In this document: piece after piece, positions 34,484 to 41,747 of the stretch
How the letters are laid out: every line of letters begins with the position of its first letter
How positions within the stretch are numbered: position 1 is the first letter of the stretch
Origin: Pseudomonadota bacterium
GTDB lineage: Bacteria > Pseudomonadota > Gammaproteobacteria > Berkiellales > Berkiellaceae
Assembly (NCBI GenBank): GCA_018241965.1
Contig: JAFECS010000021.1
Span: 1-41,747 of the forward strand
Direction of reading: 5' to 3'
DNA length: 41,747 nucleotides
The notes under the pieces: generated by a model
What the model saw: only the letters and a program-made list of their open reading frames with translations
Told to the model about the DNA's origin: nothing
The model's database searches: none
Position numbers and translations under genes: made by a program

Positions 34484-34830
34484 TTGTGACGTTCTATGGT
34501 AATGGCAATTTCTTTGGCTTGTAACACTGCACCGGGTTTATGCAATGTGACTTGCACCCATGATGTATCAAAATGGGTTAAAATCTCAGTTGCCAGATTT
34601 TCTGCTAACGTTTCTATCAGTTCAGGATGATGCGTTTTGATATACCCATTGAGATGATCAACAATTTTTGTGTAATCAAGCGCATCATTTAGATCATCCT
34701 GGGTTGCAGCTTTTTTGGCATCGGTAGCGATAGTAAGATCCAAAGTGATGTTTTGTGGTGTTTGTTTTTCCCAGTCCAAAGTACCAATAAGCGTATTAAA
34801 TTTGAGACCACTGATAATAATTTTATCCAT
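34480..34830 (-). CDS. folB: Dihydroneopterin aldolase
   Basis: 116 residues from ATG 34830; an in-frame TTG at 34836 is less likely. The FolB pattern is DKIIISGLKFNTLIGTLDWEKQTPQ, DALDYTKIVDHL, LIETLAENLATEIL and VTLHKPGAVLQAKEIAITIER, with the catalytic Lys in HKPGA. It cleaves dihydroneopterin to 6-hydroxymethyl-dihydropterin and glycolaldehyde in folate synthesis. AGG stands 7 nt before ATG. Confidence 0.93.
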   Translation of the reverse strand: MDKIIISGLKFNTLIGTLDWEKQTPQNITLDLTIATDAKKAATQDDLNDALDYTKIVDHLNGYIKTHHPELIETLAENLATEILTHFDTSWVQVTLHKPGAVLQAKEIAITIERHK

Positions 34831-34915
34831 AACCAAGCCTGTACCTGATAAACTATCACTAAATTACAATTAAATAAGTTGGCATTTAAACTTAAAAGCT
34901 AACAAGCAGGTTGCC

Positions 34916-35539
34916 ATGATATCATTTTTTACCGTAAACGAGTGGATAATCTTAGCAATAGGGGTAGTAAGCGCCTACCTTATCGGCTCTATTTCTAGTG
35001 CCATTTTAATATGCCGGTTATTTTCCTTGCCCGATCCACGCTTAGAAGGCTCTAAAAATCCTGGCACAACCAATGTGCTTCGTATTGGTGGCAAACTGCC
35101 AGCAGCCCTTACCCTGCTTTGCGATGTTGCCAAAGGCGTGATCCCTGTATTAGGCGTTAAGTTTTTTAGCGACAATCCCTGGATAATTGGCGCAGTGATG
35201 TTGGCTGCTGTTTTTGGGCATTTGTTTCCTCTGTTCTTTGCTTTTAAAGGTGGCAAAGGTGTTGCCACTACCATTGGAGCGCTGTTTGCGCTTTCGCCTT
35301 ATTTAGGAGGCATTTTTATTTTTACTTGGTTAGGCATTTTTGCGTTGAGCCGTTACTCTTCTTTGTCGGCGTTGATTGCCACTATCAGCATGCCCGCTTT
35401 TGCTTATGGGTTTTTAGATGAGCGTTATATGCCGGCGTTAATGTTATTGGCGCTGGTGATTGTGATTAAGCATAAAGACAATGTGGTGCGCTTATTGACT
35501 GGCAAAGAGACAAAATCGACATTTAAGAAAAGTGCTTAA
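34916..35539 (+). CDS. plsY: Glycerol-3-phosphate acyltransferase PlsY
   Basis: 207 residues with five membrane segments. The three PlsY motifs are seen as [33 protein letters not shown], then [23 protein letters not shown], and a C-terminal segment with [14 protein letters not shown]. It transfers the acyl group from acyl phosphate to glycerol-3-phosphate, the first step in phospholipid synthesis. It is divergent from folB and converges on tsaD with a 4-nt overlap; this folB-plsY-tsaD neighbourhood is common in gammaproteobacteria. Confidence 0.93.
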   Translation: MISFFTVNEWIILAIGVVSAYLIGSISSAILICRLFSLPDPRLEGSKNPGTTNVLRIGGKLPAALTLLCDVAKGVIPVLGVKFFSDNPWIIGAVMLAAVFGHLFPLFFAFKGGKGVATTIGALFALSPYLGGIFIFTWLGIFALSRYSSLSALIATISMPAFAYGFLDERYMPALMLLALVIVIKHKDNVVRLLTGKETKSTFKKSA

Positions 35540-36543
35540 ACAGTCCTTAGTTCACTGATTGGCCATCTTGCTCTTACTTGGATTTTTAAATCTTCTTTTT
35601 CTCCTGCCAAGAGTCGTTTGCAGCCAGCGTAGGCAATCATGGCACCATTATCCGTGCAAAATAAGGGTCGTGGATAATACACTTTAAAACCTTGCTTCTC
35701 GCCTAAATCGGACAACGAGGTACGTAGTTTAATGTTGGCACCCACGCCGCCGGCGATAATCAGCTGCTTCATGCCAGTTTCTTGTAGCGCACGCAGAGAT
35801 TTCACAATTAACGTATCTATCACGGCTTGTTCAAAGCTTGCTGCAATATCAGCAACAGTTTGTTCATCTTGTGGACTTTTGGCGATAGCATTGGCAACGG
35901 CGGTTTTCAGCCCACTAAAGCTAAAATCTAAGCCACGATTTAATAAGGGCCTGGGGAAGTTAAAACGTTCAGGATTGCCATGAATGGCAATTTTGGCCAA
36001 ATGTGGCCCACCCGGATAAGGTAAACCTAAGAGTTTGGCGGTTTTATCAAACGCTTCGCCTGCTGCATCATCGATAGATTCGCCTAAAATCTCATATTCC
36101 CCTAAGCGAGTGACTTTGATGAGCTGTGAGTGCCCACCAGATACTAATAGGGCCACAAAAGGAAAGGGCGGGGGGTTAGCTTCTAGCATGGGGGCGAGTA
36201 AATGCCCTTCCATGTGGTGAACCCCAATGGCCGGGCACTGCCAGGCAAAACGTAGGCTTTGGGCCACAACGGCTCCCACCATCAATGCGCCGACTAGACC
36301 TGGGCCAGCTGTATAAGCGATGCCCTGGATATCCCTTGGCGCCAAGTTGGCTTCTTTGAGGACTGCGTCTATCATTGGCAGCACTTTGCGCACATGATCA
36401 CGAGAGGCAAGCTCGGGAACGACCCCTCCGTACTCAATGTGAGCCTTCTGGCTGAATAAATGATGTGCAAGCAAGCCAGCTCTGCTATCATATATAGCGA
36501 TCCCTGTTTCATCACAGGAAGTTTCAATACCTAAAACGCGCAT
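35536..36543 (-). CDS. tsaD: tRNA N6-adenosine threonylcarbamoyltransferase
   Basis: 335 residues. The Kae1/Qri7 signature has [42 protein letters not shown] with metal ligands His110 and His114, [10 protein letters not shown] and AGGVGAN. It joins TsaB-TsaE in transferring the threonylcarbamoyl group to A37 of ANN-decoding tRNAs. Divergent from rpsU with a 207-nt shared upstream region. Confidence 0.95.
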   Translation of the reverse strand: MRVLGIETSCDETGIAIYDSRAGLLAHHLFSQKAHIEYGGVVPELASRDHVRKVLPMIDAVLKEANLAPRDIQGIAYTAGPGLVGALMVGAVVAQSLRFAWQCPAIGVHHMEGHLLAPMLEANPPPFPFVALLVSGGHSQLIKVTRLGEYEILGESIDDAAGEAFDKTAKLLGLPYPGGPHLAKIAIHGNPERFNFPRPLLNRGLDFSFSGLKTAVANAIAKSPQDEQTVADIAASFEQAVIDTLIVKSLRALQETGMKQLIIAGGVGANIKLRTSLSDLGEKQGFKVYYPRPLFCTDNGAMIAYAGCKRLLAGEKEDLKIQVRARWPISELRTV

Positions 36544-36660
36544 TGGGTACCTACTGGTAAAGGTGGGCCTAGGTAAAAAACCGAAGACCCTACAATTTTC
36601 TGGTAATTCGTTGTAGAATGGCGCCCCACTGGGGTATTCCCAGTAATTTTTAAGCGCAGG

Positions 36661-36688
36661 TTGTATTGTCCATATTATGCTGTATAGT
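36661..36688 (+). promoter_or_regulatory. Candidate sigma-70 promoter of the rpsU operon
   Basis: TTGTAT at 36661-36666 and TATAGT at 36683-36688 are separated by 16 nt, 62 nt upstream of the rpsU start. An upstream short dyad (ACTGGG/CCCAGT around 36628-36645) lies in the same tsaD-rpsU gap. Confidence 0.45.
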
Positions 36689-36750
36689 TCAATAGCCAGC
36701 TTAGGTAATTTTTTTAAATTGTTAACTAAATTAAAGAGGTTAGTGTATTC

Positions 36751-37011
36751 ATGCCAGGAATAAAGGTACGCGATAATGAAGGGTTTGATTCGGCTATTCG
36801 TCGGTTTAAACGGGTTGTAGAAAAATCAGGCATTTTATCAGAAATGCGCCGTCGTGAATTCCATGAGACGCCCTCGGAAAAGAAAAAGCGTGCCCTAGCC
36901 GCAGCTGTTAAACGTTTTCGCAAAAAGCAAATGCGCGAAGCCAGAGGCGAAAGAGAACGTGGTGGACGTAGTTCCGGTGGTAATAACGGCGGTCGTGGTC
37001 GTCAACACTAA
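36751..37011 (+). CDS. rpsU: 30S ribosomal protein S21
   Basis: 86 residues (E. coli 71). Residues 1-60 match S21: [20 protein letters not shown], then [25 protein letters not shown]. The final about 22 residues are an extra tail rich in Arg and Gly with SSGGNNGG. S21 sits near the anti-Shine-Dalgarno end of 16S rRNA and helps start translation. First gene of the rpsU-yqeY-dnaG-rpoD set. AGAGG precedes the ATG. Confidence 0.93.
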   Translation: MPGIKVRDNEGFDSAIRRFKRVVEKSGILSEMRRREFHETPSEKKKRALAAAVKRFRKKQMREARGERERGGRSSGGNNGGRGRQH

Positions 37012-37073
37012 GCATTACCGCGTTTTTTGGAATAGATTGTAGCCCCAACGGCTCTCTGGGAGTGCATGCGCCA

Positions 37074-37520
37074 ATGACAATTAAAGAACAAGTTACCGAA
37101 GCAATGAAAACAGCAATGAGAGCCCAAGATAAAGAGCGCCTTGCTGTCATTCGCCTTATTCTTTCGGCATTCAAACAAGTTGAAGTAGATGAACGTATTG
37201 TTTTGGATGAAACGCGCGAGCTTGCTATTTTAGACAAAATGCAAAAGCAACGCCGTGATTCAATCGAAGCGTTTAATCAAGCGGGGCGTGCTGAATTAGC
37301 CGCTAAAGAACAAGCCGAAATCGATATTATTCAATCTTTCATGCCGGCTGCCTTATCCGAGCAAGAAATTTCTCAAATCGTTTCATCAGCGATTGCAGAA
37401 TCCGGTGCTAAAGTGATGCAAGACATGGCTAAAGTCATGGCTATTTTAAAGCCAAAACTTCAAGGCCGCGCCGATATAGGTAAAGTTGGTGCAACGGTTA
37501 AATCACTGTTAAGCAAATAG
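37074..37520 (+). CDS. yqeY: GatB/YqeY domain protein
   Basis: 148 residues from ATG 37074; a GTG at 37062 would add four residues, but GGGAG overlaps that codon, so ATG is preferred. The YqeY pattern is MTIKEQVTEAMKTAMRAQDKERLAVIRL, EVDERIVLD, KMQKQRRDSIEAFNQAGR, EQAEIDIIQSFMPAALSEQEI, and GKVGATVKSLL. The domain is shared with the tail of GatB and binds tRNA there. The role of the free protein is unproven. It lies between rpsU and dnaG. Confidence 0.9.
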   Translation: MTIKEQVTEAMKTAMRAQDKERLAVIRLILSAFKQVEVDERIVLDETRELAILDKMQKQRRDSIEAFNQAGRAELAAKEQAEIDIIQSFMPAALSEQEISQIVSSAIAESGAKVMQDMAKVMAILKPKLQGRADIGKVGATVKSLLSK

Positions 37521-37544
37521 CACAACGTATGAAGGGAAAATGGC

Positions 37545-39320
37545 ATGTCAGGACCTTCTGGTGGGCGAATTCCCGACAGTTTTATCGAAGCGCTATTAGC
37601 GAAAACAGATATTGTTTCTGTTATTCAAGAGAGCATTAAGCTCAAAAAAAATGGGGCCAACTACAGTGCTTGTTGCCCCTTCCATCATGAAAAAACACCT
37701 TCTTTTACCGTCAGCCAAACAAAGCAGTTTTACCACTGTTTTGGCTGCTCTGCGCATGGTGATGCGATCCGTTTTTTAATGGATTACCAATCGTTATCTT
37801 TTGTTGATGCGGTTGAACAGCTCGCTGCACGTCTTGGTATGAGTGTGCCTAAAGATCCGGTGTTGGTAGCCAAAGCACAAGTGAAGCAATCTACCACCAG
37901 TGTGTTAAAACGTAGTGCCGATTTTTATGCTGACCTATTAAAAAATCACATTGATGCTAAGTTGGCCCATGATTACCTTAAAAAAAGGGGTTTAACCGGG
38001 CAGGTAGCCAAGGCATTTCAATTAGGCTTTGCCCCCAAGGGTTGGGATAATTTGCTGAGCCATTTTTCAAAAGAGGCAGATGCCTTAAAAGTTCTAGAAG
38101 AAACCGGGCTGATTATTCGCCACAAAGAAGGGCGATTATACGACAGATTTCGTGAACGCATCATGTTTCCCATACGAGACAGAAAAGGCGATGTGATCGG
38201 TTTTGGCGCCAGAGTGATGGATAAAAGCCAACCGAAGTATTTAAATTCACCTGAATCACCAATATTTCAAAAAAGCCACTGTTTATATGGCATTTATGAA
38301 GCGTTAAAAACCAAGCAAAAGTGGCAAACGGCGATAGTCGTGGAAGGCTATATGGATGTGGTTGCACTTTCACAAATGGGGGTACATGGGGCAGTTGCCA
38401 CCCTGGGGACAGCAATTACCAGTCATCATTTGACCACTTTATTTCATTTGGTCGATGAAATCGTTTTTTGTTTTGATGGTGATAAAGCAGGGATGGGGGC
38501 GGCTTGGAAGGCATTACAATTGGTGCTTGGGCTTTTACAGGAAGGGCGAAAAGTGAGTTTTGTGTTTTTACCGCAAGGCGAAGATCCAGATTCCTATGTG
38601 CGTCAACAAGGTAAAGAGGCTTTTTTGGGTTTGGTTAAAAATGGTACCCCCTTATCAGAATACTTTTTTGCTACACTCAGTGAAAAAATAAAACCCAATT
38701 CAGTTGATAGCCGTGCGCATCTTGCAAGCATTGCGCGCCCCTTAATTGAAACCATACCGCCTGGTATTTTCAAAGAAATGATGTATGAACAGTTGGCTAA
38801 TATTGTCTCAAGTACCCCGCAAGTGGTACGCGGTGAAAAAGCTTTTAGAAGTTATTATTCCCCTAAGGGGCAAACCAAGCTAAAAGTAGCACCACCACCA
38901 CAGCCCATGGAAACGGCGTATATTGCTAGCGCTTTGCTACTTCGAGAGCCCAATTTATACACATCGGCGAATACACAAGCCACTTTTAACCAAGAGATTA
39001 AAGCCCCTGGTATGGAACTTTTTTATTTTCTTTGTACTCTCCTGAGTAGTGACCCTTTACTATCGTCTTTGCAATTGCGACAAAAATTATTGGAAAATAA
39101 TTTTGATGTAAATCGCCTCAAGGAATGTGAAAACAAAGTTGCCATACTCCCTCTTGATGGCCTTGAAGCTGAATTTTGTGGGGCCCTAAAGCGTTTAGAG
39201 GTGATAGGTCGGGAACAAACCATGGAAAAATTGATTCTAAAAGCAAAAATATCGGAACTTTCTGAAGAAGAGAAAAAAGCCTTAAAAGAATTTTTACAAT
39301 TTAGGGAATCAATTGGCTAG
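37545..39320 (+). CDS. dnaG: DNA primase
   Basis: 591 residues (E. coli 581). The CHC2 zinc ribbon is Cys44, His47, Cys65, Cys68 (CCPFHHEKTPSF ... FYHCFGCSAHGD). The RNA polymerase core and TOPRIM domain follow, with VVEGYMDVVALSQMG and FCFDGDKAGMGAA. A C-terminal helical DnaB-binding region spans about 440-591. It makes RNA primers at the fork. AAGGG precedes the ATG by about 9 nt. Second-to-last of the macromolecular synthesis operon. Confidence 0.95.
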   Translation: MSGPSGGRIPDSFIEALLAKTDIVSVIQESIKLKKNGANYSACCPFHHEKTPSFTVSQTKQFYHCFGCSAHGDAIRFLMDYQSLSFVDAVEQLAARLGMSVPKDPVLVAKAQVKQSTTSVLKRSADFYADLLKNHIDAKLAHDYLKKRGLTGQVAKAFQLGFAPKGWDNLLSHFSKEADALKVLEETGLIIRHKEGRLYDRFRERIMFPIRDRKGDVIGFGARVMDKSQPKYLNSPESPIFQKSHCLYGIYEALKTKQKWQTAIVVEGYMDVVALSQMGVHGAVATLGTAITSHHLTTLFHLVDEIVFCFDGDKAGMGAAWKALQLVLGLLQEGRKVSFVFLPQGEDPDSYVRQQGKEAFLGLVKNGTPLSEYFFATLSEKIKPNSVDSRAHLASIARPLIETIPPGIFKEMMYEQLANIVSSTPQVVRGEKAFRSYYSPKGQTKLKVAPPPQPMETAYIASALLLREPNLYTSANTQATFNQEIKAPGMELFYFLCTLLSSDPLLSSLQLRQKLLENNFDVNRLKECENKVAILPLDGLEAEFCGALKRLEVIGREQTMEKLILKAKISELSEEEKKALKEFLQFRESIG

Positions 39321-39521
39321 TTCCCAATCTAAATATTTAGAGGGGCACTAATAAGCCTCATGAATTGCGGGGATATCAACCTATTATATGAATGGATACT
39401 GACATAAAAGCACTAGCTTAAAATTTAATTTATGGATAGAATTGTCGGTTACCTCGCGGTACATGATTTTTTAGAACAAGTATAACTATTTATTTAAGTT
39501 GCAGACCAAGGTAGCTCCACT

Positions 39522-41435
39522 ATGAATTATGTTGATCAAGAGCAGCAAGCAACGCAACTGCAAGACCTCATTGCAGCAGGAAAGGAAAAGGGGTACCTCA
39601 CCTATGCGGAGGTGAGTGATTTGCTGCCTTATCATATTGTGGATCCGGAACAGGTTGAAGACATCATCAGCATGATCAATGACATGGGGATTGATGTTTA
39701 CGAAGATCCGCCTGATGAAGATGCTTTACCGCTTTCAGATTCTGTTGTCGATGACGAAGATACCCGTGATGCGGTAGAGGCGTTGTCCTTTGCCTCAGCT
39801 GACAGTGAATTTGGCCGTACCACCGATCCCGTAAGAATGTACATGCGGGAAATGGGTACAGTAGAGCTCTTAACCCGCCAAGGGGAAATAGAGATAGCCA
39901 AACGTATCGAAGTGGGCTTGCGTCAAGTATTAAGCTCTCTTGCCGCTTACCCCCCAAACATTGCTTTCATCTTAAAGGAATATGATCGTTACCTTTCTGA
40001 TCAAATTCGCCTGGGCGACATTATCAGCGGCTTTGTGCAAGCTGATGAGGAAAGTGGGGATGCTGATGCAATTGCCTTGAATCCTGAAGCCGAATTTATA
40101 CCCACAGCAGAAGACATGGACGATGAAGCGGTGGCTGTCGTTGGTGCATCTGGTGAAGAAGGGGGCGACGGGGAAGAATCTGAATTAGAATCAGGTCCTG
40201 ATCCAGAACTGGCAGCGCAACATTTTGCACGCTTACGTGAAGCTTATTTGAATGTGATAGCTTCTGAGAAAAAGAATGGTTTAGATCATCCTGAGACAGC
40301 CAATTATTATCAAGAACTGGCCAATGTATTTGCGACCTTTAAGATTGTGCCGCGTCTTTTTGAAGAGCTGGTTGGCTTTATGCGCAAGCTTTTAGAAGAC
40401 ATTCGTGTGCATGAAAAAGGCGTGATGGCGTTATGTGTGCACAAAGGCAAAATGCCACGCCAAGCTTTTGTGACCAGCTTCCCAGGGAATGAAATTAATA
40501 CCGCCTGGATTGATGCCCAAATTGAGCAAAACAAGCCTTACTCTCAAGAATTCAAGAAAGTAAAAGAAGATGTGATTAATCATCAAGAGCAATTGCGCAC
40601 CATCGAAGTGAATGCTGGGCGTTCTATTGTGGCCATTAAAGAATTGCATCGAAACATGTCTATTGGCGAAGCTAAAGCTCGCCGTGCAAAAAAGGAAATG
40701 GTGGAAGCGAATCTTCGTTTGGTAATTTCTATTGCCAAAAAGTACACCAACCGTGGATTGCAATTCTTGGATCTGATTCAAGAAGGTAATATTGGTTTGA
40801 TGAAAGCGGTTGATAAATTCGAATATCGCCGTGGCTATAAATTCTCTACCTATGCTACTTGGTGGATTAGACAGGCCATTACCCGCTCTATCGCTGACCA
40901 AGCACGTACCATCCGTATTCCTGTGCACATGATTGAAACCATTAATAAGCTCAATCGTGTGGCTCGCCAGATGTTGCAAGAAATGGGCCGTGAACCCACG
41001 CCCGAAGAATTAGGCAAACGTATGGGCATGCCGGAAGATAAAATCCGCAAAGTGCTTAAAATTGCCAAAGAGCCTATTTCCATGGAAACCCCCATTGGTG
41101 ATGATGAAGATTCACATTTAGGGGATTTCATTGAAGATACCGTGATTGCTTCCCCTGCAGATTCTGCGACCACAGCAGGCTTGCGAGAAGCCACCCGGCG
41201 TATTCTTTCAACGTTGACGGCAAGAGAAGCCAAGGTGCTGCGTATGCGTTTTGGTATTGATATGAATACCGACCATACCTTAGAAGAAGTGGGTAAACAG
41301 TTTGATGTTACCCGTGAACGTATTCGTCAGATCGAAGCCAAAGCGTTGCGCAAATTGCGTCAACCTAGCCGGGCTGATGACTTGCGTAGCTTCTTAGTCG
41401 ATGGCGACGATGAAGAAGAGCATCCGTTGAAGTGA
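39522..41435 (+). CDS. rpoD: RNA polymerase primary sigma factor sigma-70
   Basis: 637 residues (E. coli 613). Region 1.1 is at the N-terminus ([18 protein letters not shown]). Region 1.2 has [21 protein letters not shown]. An acidic non-conserved region spans about 165-255, rich in Glu/Asp. Region 2 carries [39 protein letters not shown] and [17 protein letters not shown]. Regions 3 and 4 include [12 protein letters not shown] and [11 protein letters not shown], then [24 protein letters not shown] precedes the ATG. The 201-nt gap after dnaG (39321-39521) probably holds its own promoter; I see no box clear enough to call. Confidence 0.96.
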   Translation: MNYVDQEQQATQLQDLIAAGKEKGYLTYAEVSDLLPYHIVDPEQVEDIISMINDMGIDVYEDPPDEDALPLSDSVVDDEDTRDAVEALSFASADSEFGRTTDPVRMYMREMGTVELLTRQGEIEIAKRIEVGLRQVLSSLAAYPPNIAFILKEYDRYLSDQIRLGDIISGFVQADEESGDADAIALNPEAEFIPTAEDMDDEAVAVVGASGEEGGDGEESELESGPDPELAAQHFARLREAYLNVIASEKKNGLDHPETANYYQELANVFATFKIVPRLFEELVGFMRKLLEDIRVHEKGVMALCVHKGKMPRQAFVTSFPGNEINTAWIDAQIEQNKPYSQEFKKVKEDVINHQEQLRTIEVNAGRSIVAIKELHRNMSIGEAKARRAKKEMVEANLRLVISIAKKYTNRGLQFLDLIQEGNIGLMKAVDKFEYRRGYKFSTYATWWIRQAITRSIADQARTIRIPVHMIETINKLNRVARQMLQEMGREPTPEELGKRMGMPEDKIRKVLKIAKEPISMETPIGDDEDSHLGDFIEDTVIASPADSATTAGLREATRRILSTLTAREAKVLRMRFGIDMNTDHTLEEVGKQFDVTRERIRQIEAKALRKLRQPSRADDLRSFLVDGDDEEEHPLK

Positions 41436-41470
41436 TGCGCTAATGCCTTTATACTCGCGATTGTTGTTAA

Positions 41471-41590
41471 TCTCCCTTTGTAAAAGGGAGATGTCGCGTT
41501 AGCGACAGAGGGATTTTATCCTGATAAAATCCACCCGCGCTAAAGCGCACCCTCCTTTTACAAAGGAGGGTAAAGAGCACAAGAGTGCTC
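41471..41590. repeat. Run of six consecutive small hairpins after rpoD
   Basis: Perfect stems follow each other closely: TCTCCCTTT/AAAGGGAGA (41471-41491), TGTCGC/GCGACA (41492-41507), GGATTTTAT/ATAAAATCC (41511-41532), GCGCT/AGCGC (41537-41548), CCCTCCTTT/AAAGGAGGG (41550-41570) and GAGCAC/GTGCTC (41575-41590). No T-run follows any of them, so it is not a simple terminator. The first stem and the fifth resemble each other in inverse, so the whole run could fold as one long cruciform. It has the look of an intergenic REP-like or MITE-like unit. Confidence 0.75.
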
Positions 41591-41595
41591 ATTAA

Positions 41596-41685
41596 AACCC
41601 TTCACGGGCCCATAGCTTCCGCCGTCGCTAAAGCTATGGCGGACAAGTGTTTGTAGCGGCGAACCCCTTCAGCGGGCCCATAGCT
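41596..41685 (-). repeat. Second copy of the dispersed hairpin element, beside tRNA-Ile2
   Basis: Read on the minus strand, 41649-41615 gives CACTTGTCC, then TAGC, TTTAGCGA and GGCGGAAG, matching the plus-strand element at 14411-14449. It holds a 6-bp stem TCCGCC (41618-41623)/GGCGGA (41638-41643). It lies between imperfect direct repeats: 41596-41617 (22 nt) and 41662-41685 (24 nt), which differ by two single-base gaps. The right repeat includes the first 12 bases of the tRNA gene. Confidence 0.6.
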
Positions 41686-41747
41686 CAGTTGGTTAGAGCA
41701 GAGGACTCATAATCCTTTGGTCCTAGGTTCAAGTCCTAGTGGGCCCA
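41674..41747 (+). tRNA. tRNA-Ile2 (anticodon CAU, lysidine type)
   Basis: A full cloverleaf to the discriminator base: acceptor GGGCCCA (41674-41680) with TGGGCCC (41740-41746), D-stem GCTC/GAGC, anticodon stem GAGGA/TCCTT, anticodon CAT at 41708-41710, T-stem CTAGG/CCTAG with loop TTCAAGT. The TTGGTC variable region and TTCAAGTCC T-arm resemble E. coli ileX rather than elongator or initiator tRNA-Met, so the C34 is probably lysidine-modified to read AUA. The window ends at base 73 of the tRNA; the CCA end is not visible. tRNA-Met(CAU) cannot be excluded. Confidence 0.85.

Noticed and set aside
39321..39521. A clear rpoD promoter or heat-shock promoter in the dnaG-rpoD gap
   Set aside because: Several AT-rich hexamers exist, but none has two good boxes at proper spacing.
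41674..41747. tRNA-Met for the CAT anticodon
   Set aside because: The TTGGTC variable region and TTCAAGTCC arm resemble ileX (tRNA-Ile2) more than tRNA-Met, though not proven.

Overview
The window is an AT-rich stretch of a gammaproteobacterial chromosome. Housekeeping gene order (ftsY-ftsE-ftsX beside two M16 peptidase genes and rsmD; rpsU-yqeY-dnaG-rpoD divergent from tsaD; bioB divergent from comF) fits Gammaproteobacteria. The LbtU-type outer-membrane porin, effector-like unknown genes and low GC suggest the order Legionellales (Legionella/Coxiella/Berkiella-like). That placement is inference from memory of families and was not searched.

Layout. 1-4900: an outer-membrane porin carrying an N-terminal FimV/LysM-like domain, a DUF2147 protein, a small beta-barrel protein, a YceI protein, and an unknown 340-residue protein translationally coupled to yceI. 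4970-10600: two paralogous D-Ala-D-Ala-ligase-like ATP-grasp genes, one fused to a methyltransferase, on either side of aroE and an MFS transporter, followed by a gamma carbonic anhydrase gene. 10700-14230: divergent gor and prlC. 14230-15250: a gene-poor stretch with a dispersed hairpin element between 22-bp direct repeats, rmf, a shared terminator and a 56-residue ORF. 15250-18160: a TPR-sulfotransferase gene followed by an Rpn-type nuclease gene, which sits between two near-identical 100-bp copies of the sulfotransferase 3' end. 18160-20860: bioB-bioC and divergent comF. 20900-23790: an unknown 491-residue protein directly followed by a J-domain protein, an orphan ModA-like binding protein, and a 43-residue peptide with a double-glycine leader. 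23780-28520: rsmJ, an aromatic amino-acid permease, ftsX, ftsE and ftsY. 28600-33310: an M16 pair, rsmD and cca. 33300-36540: midA-like, folB, plsY and tsaD. 36700-41440: rpsU-yqeY-dnaG-rpoD. 41440-41747: a run of hairpins, a second copy of the dispersed element, and tRNA-Ile2(CAU).

Most of the window is ordinary core genome (translation, replication initiation, sigma-70, cell division, protein targeting, cofactor and lipid synthesis) packed into short operons with ATGA or TGATG overlaps. The unusual parts are the Rpn block that repeats the end of its neighbour gene, the GG-leader micropeptide after the modA-like gene, the unknown plus J-domain pair, the doubled ATP-grasp ligases, the FimV-porin fusion, and a small dispersed repeat found twice in opposite orientation, both times between direct repeats. 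No CRISPR array, integrase or complete insertion sequence was seen.
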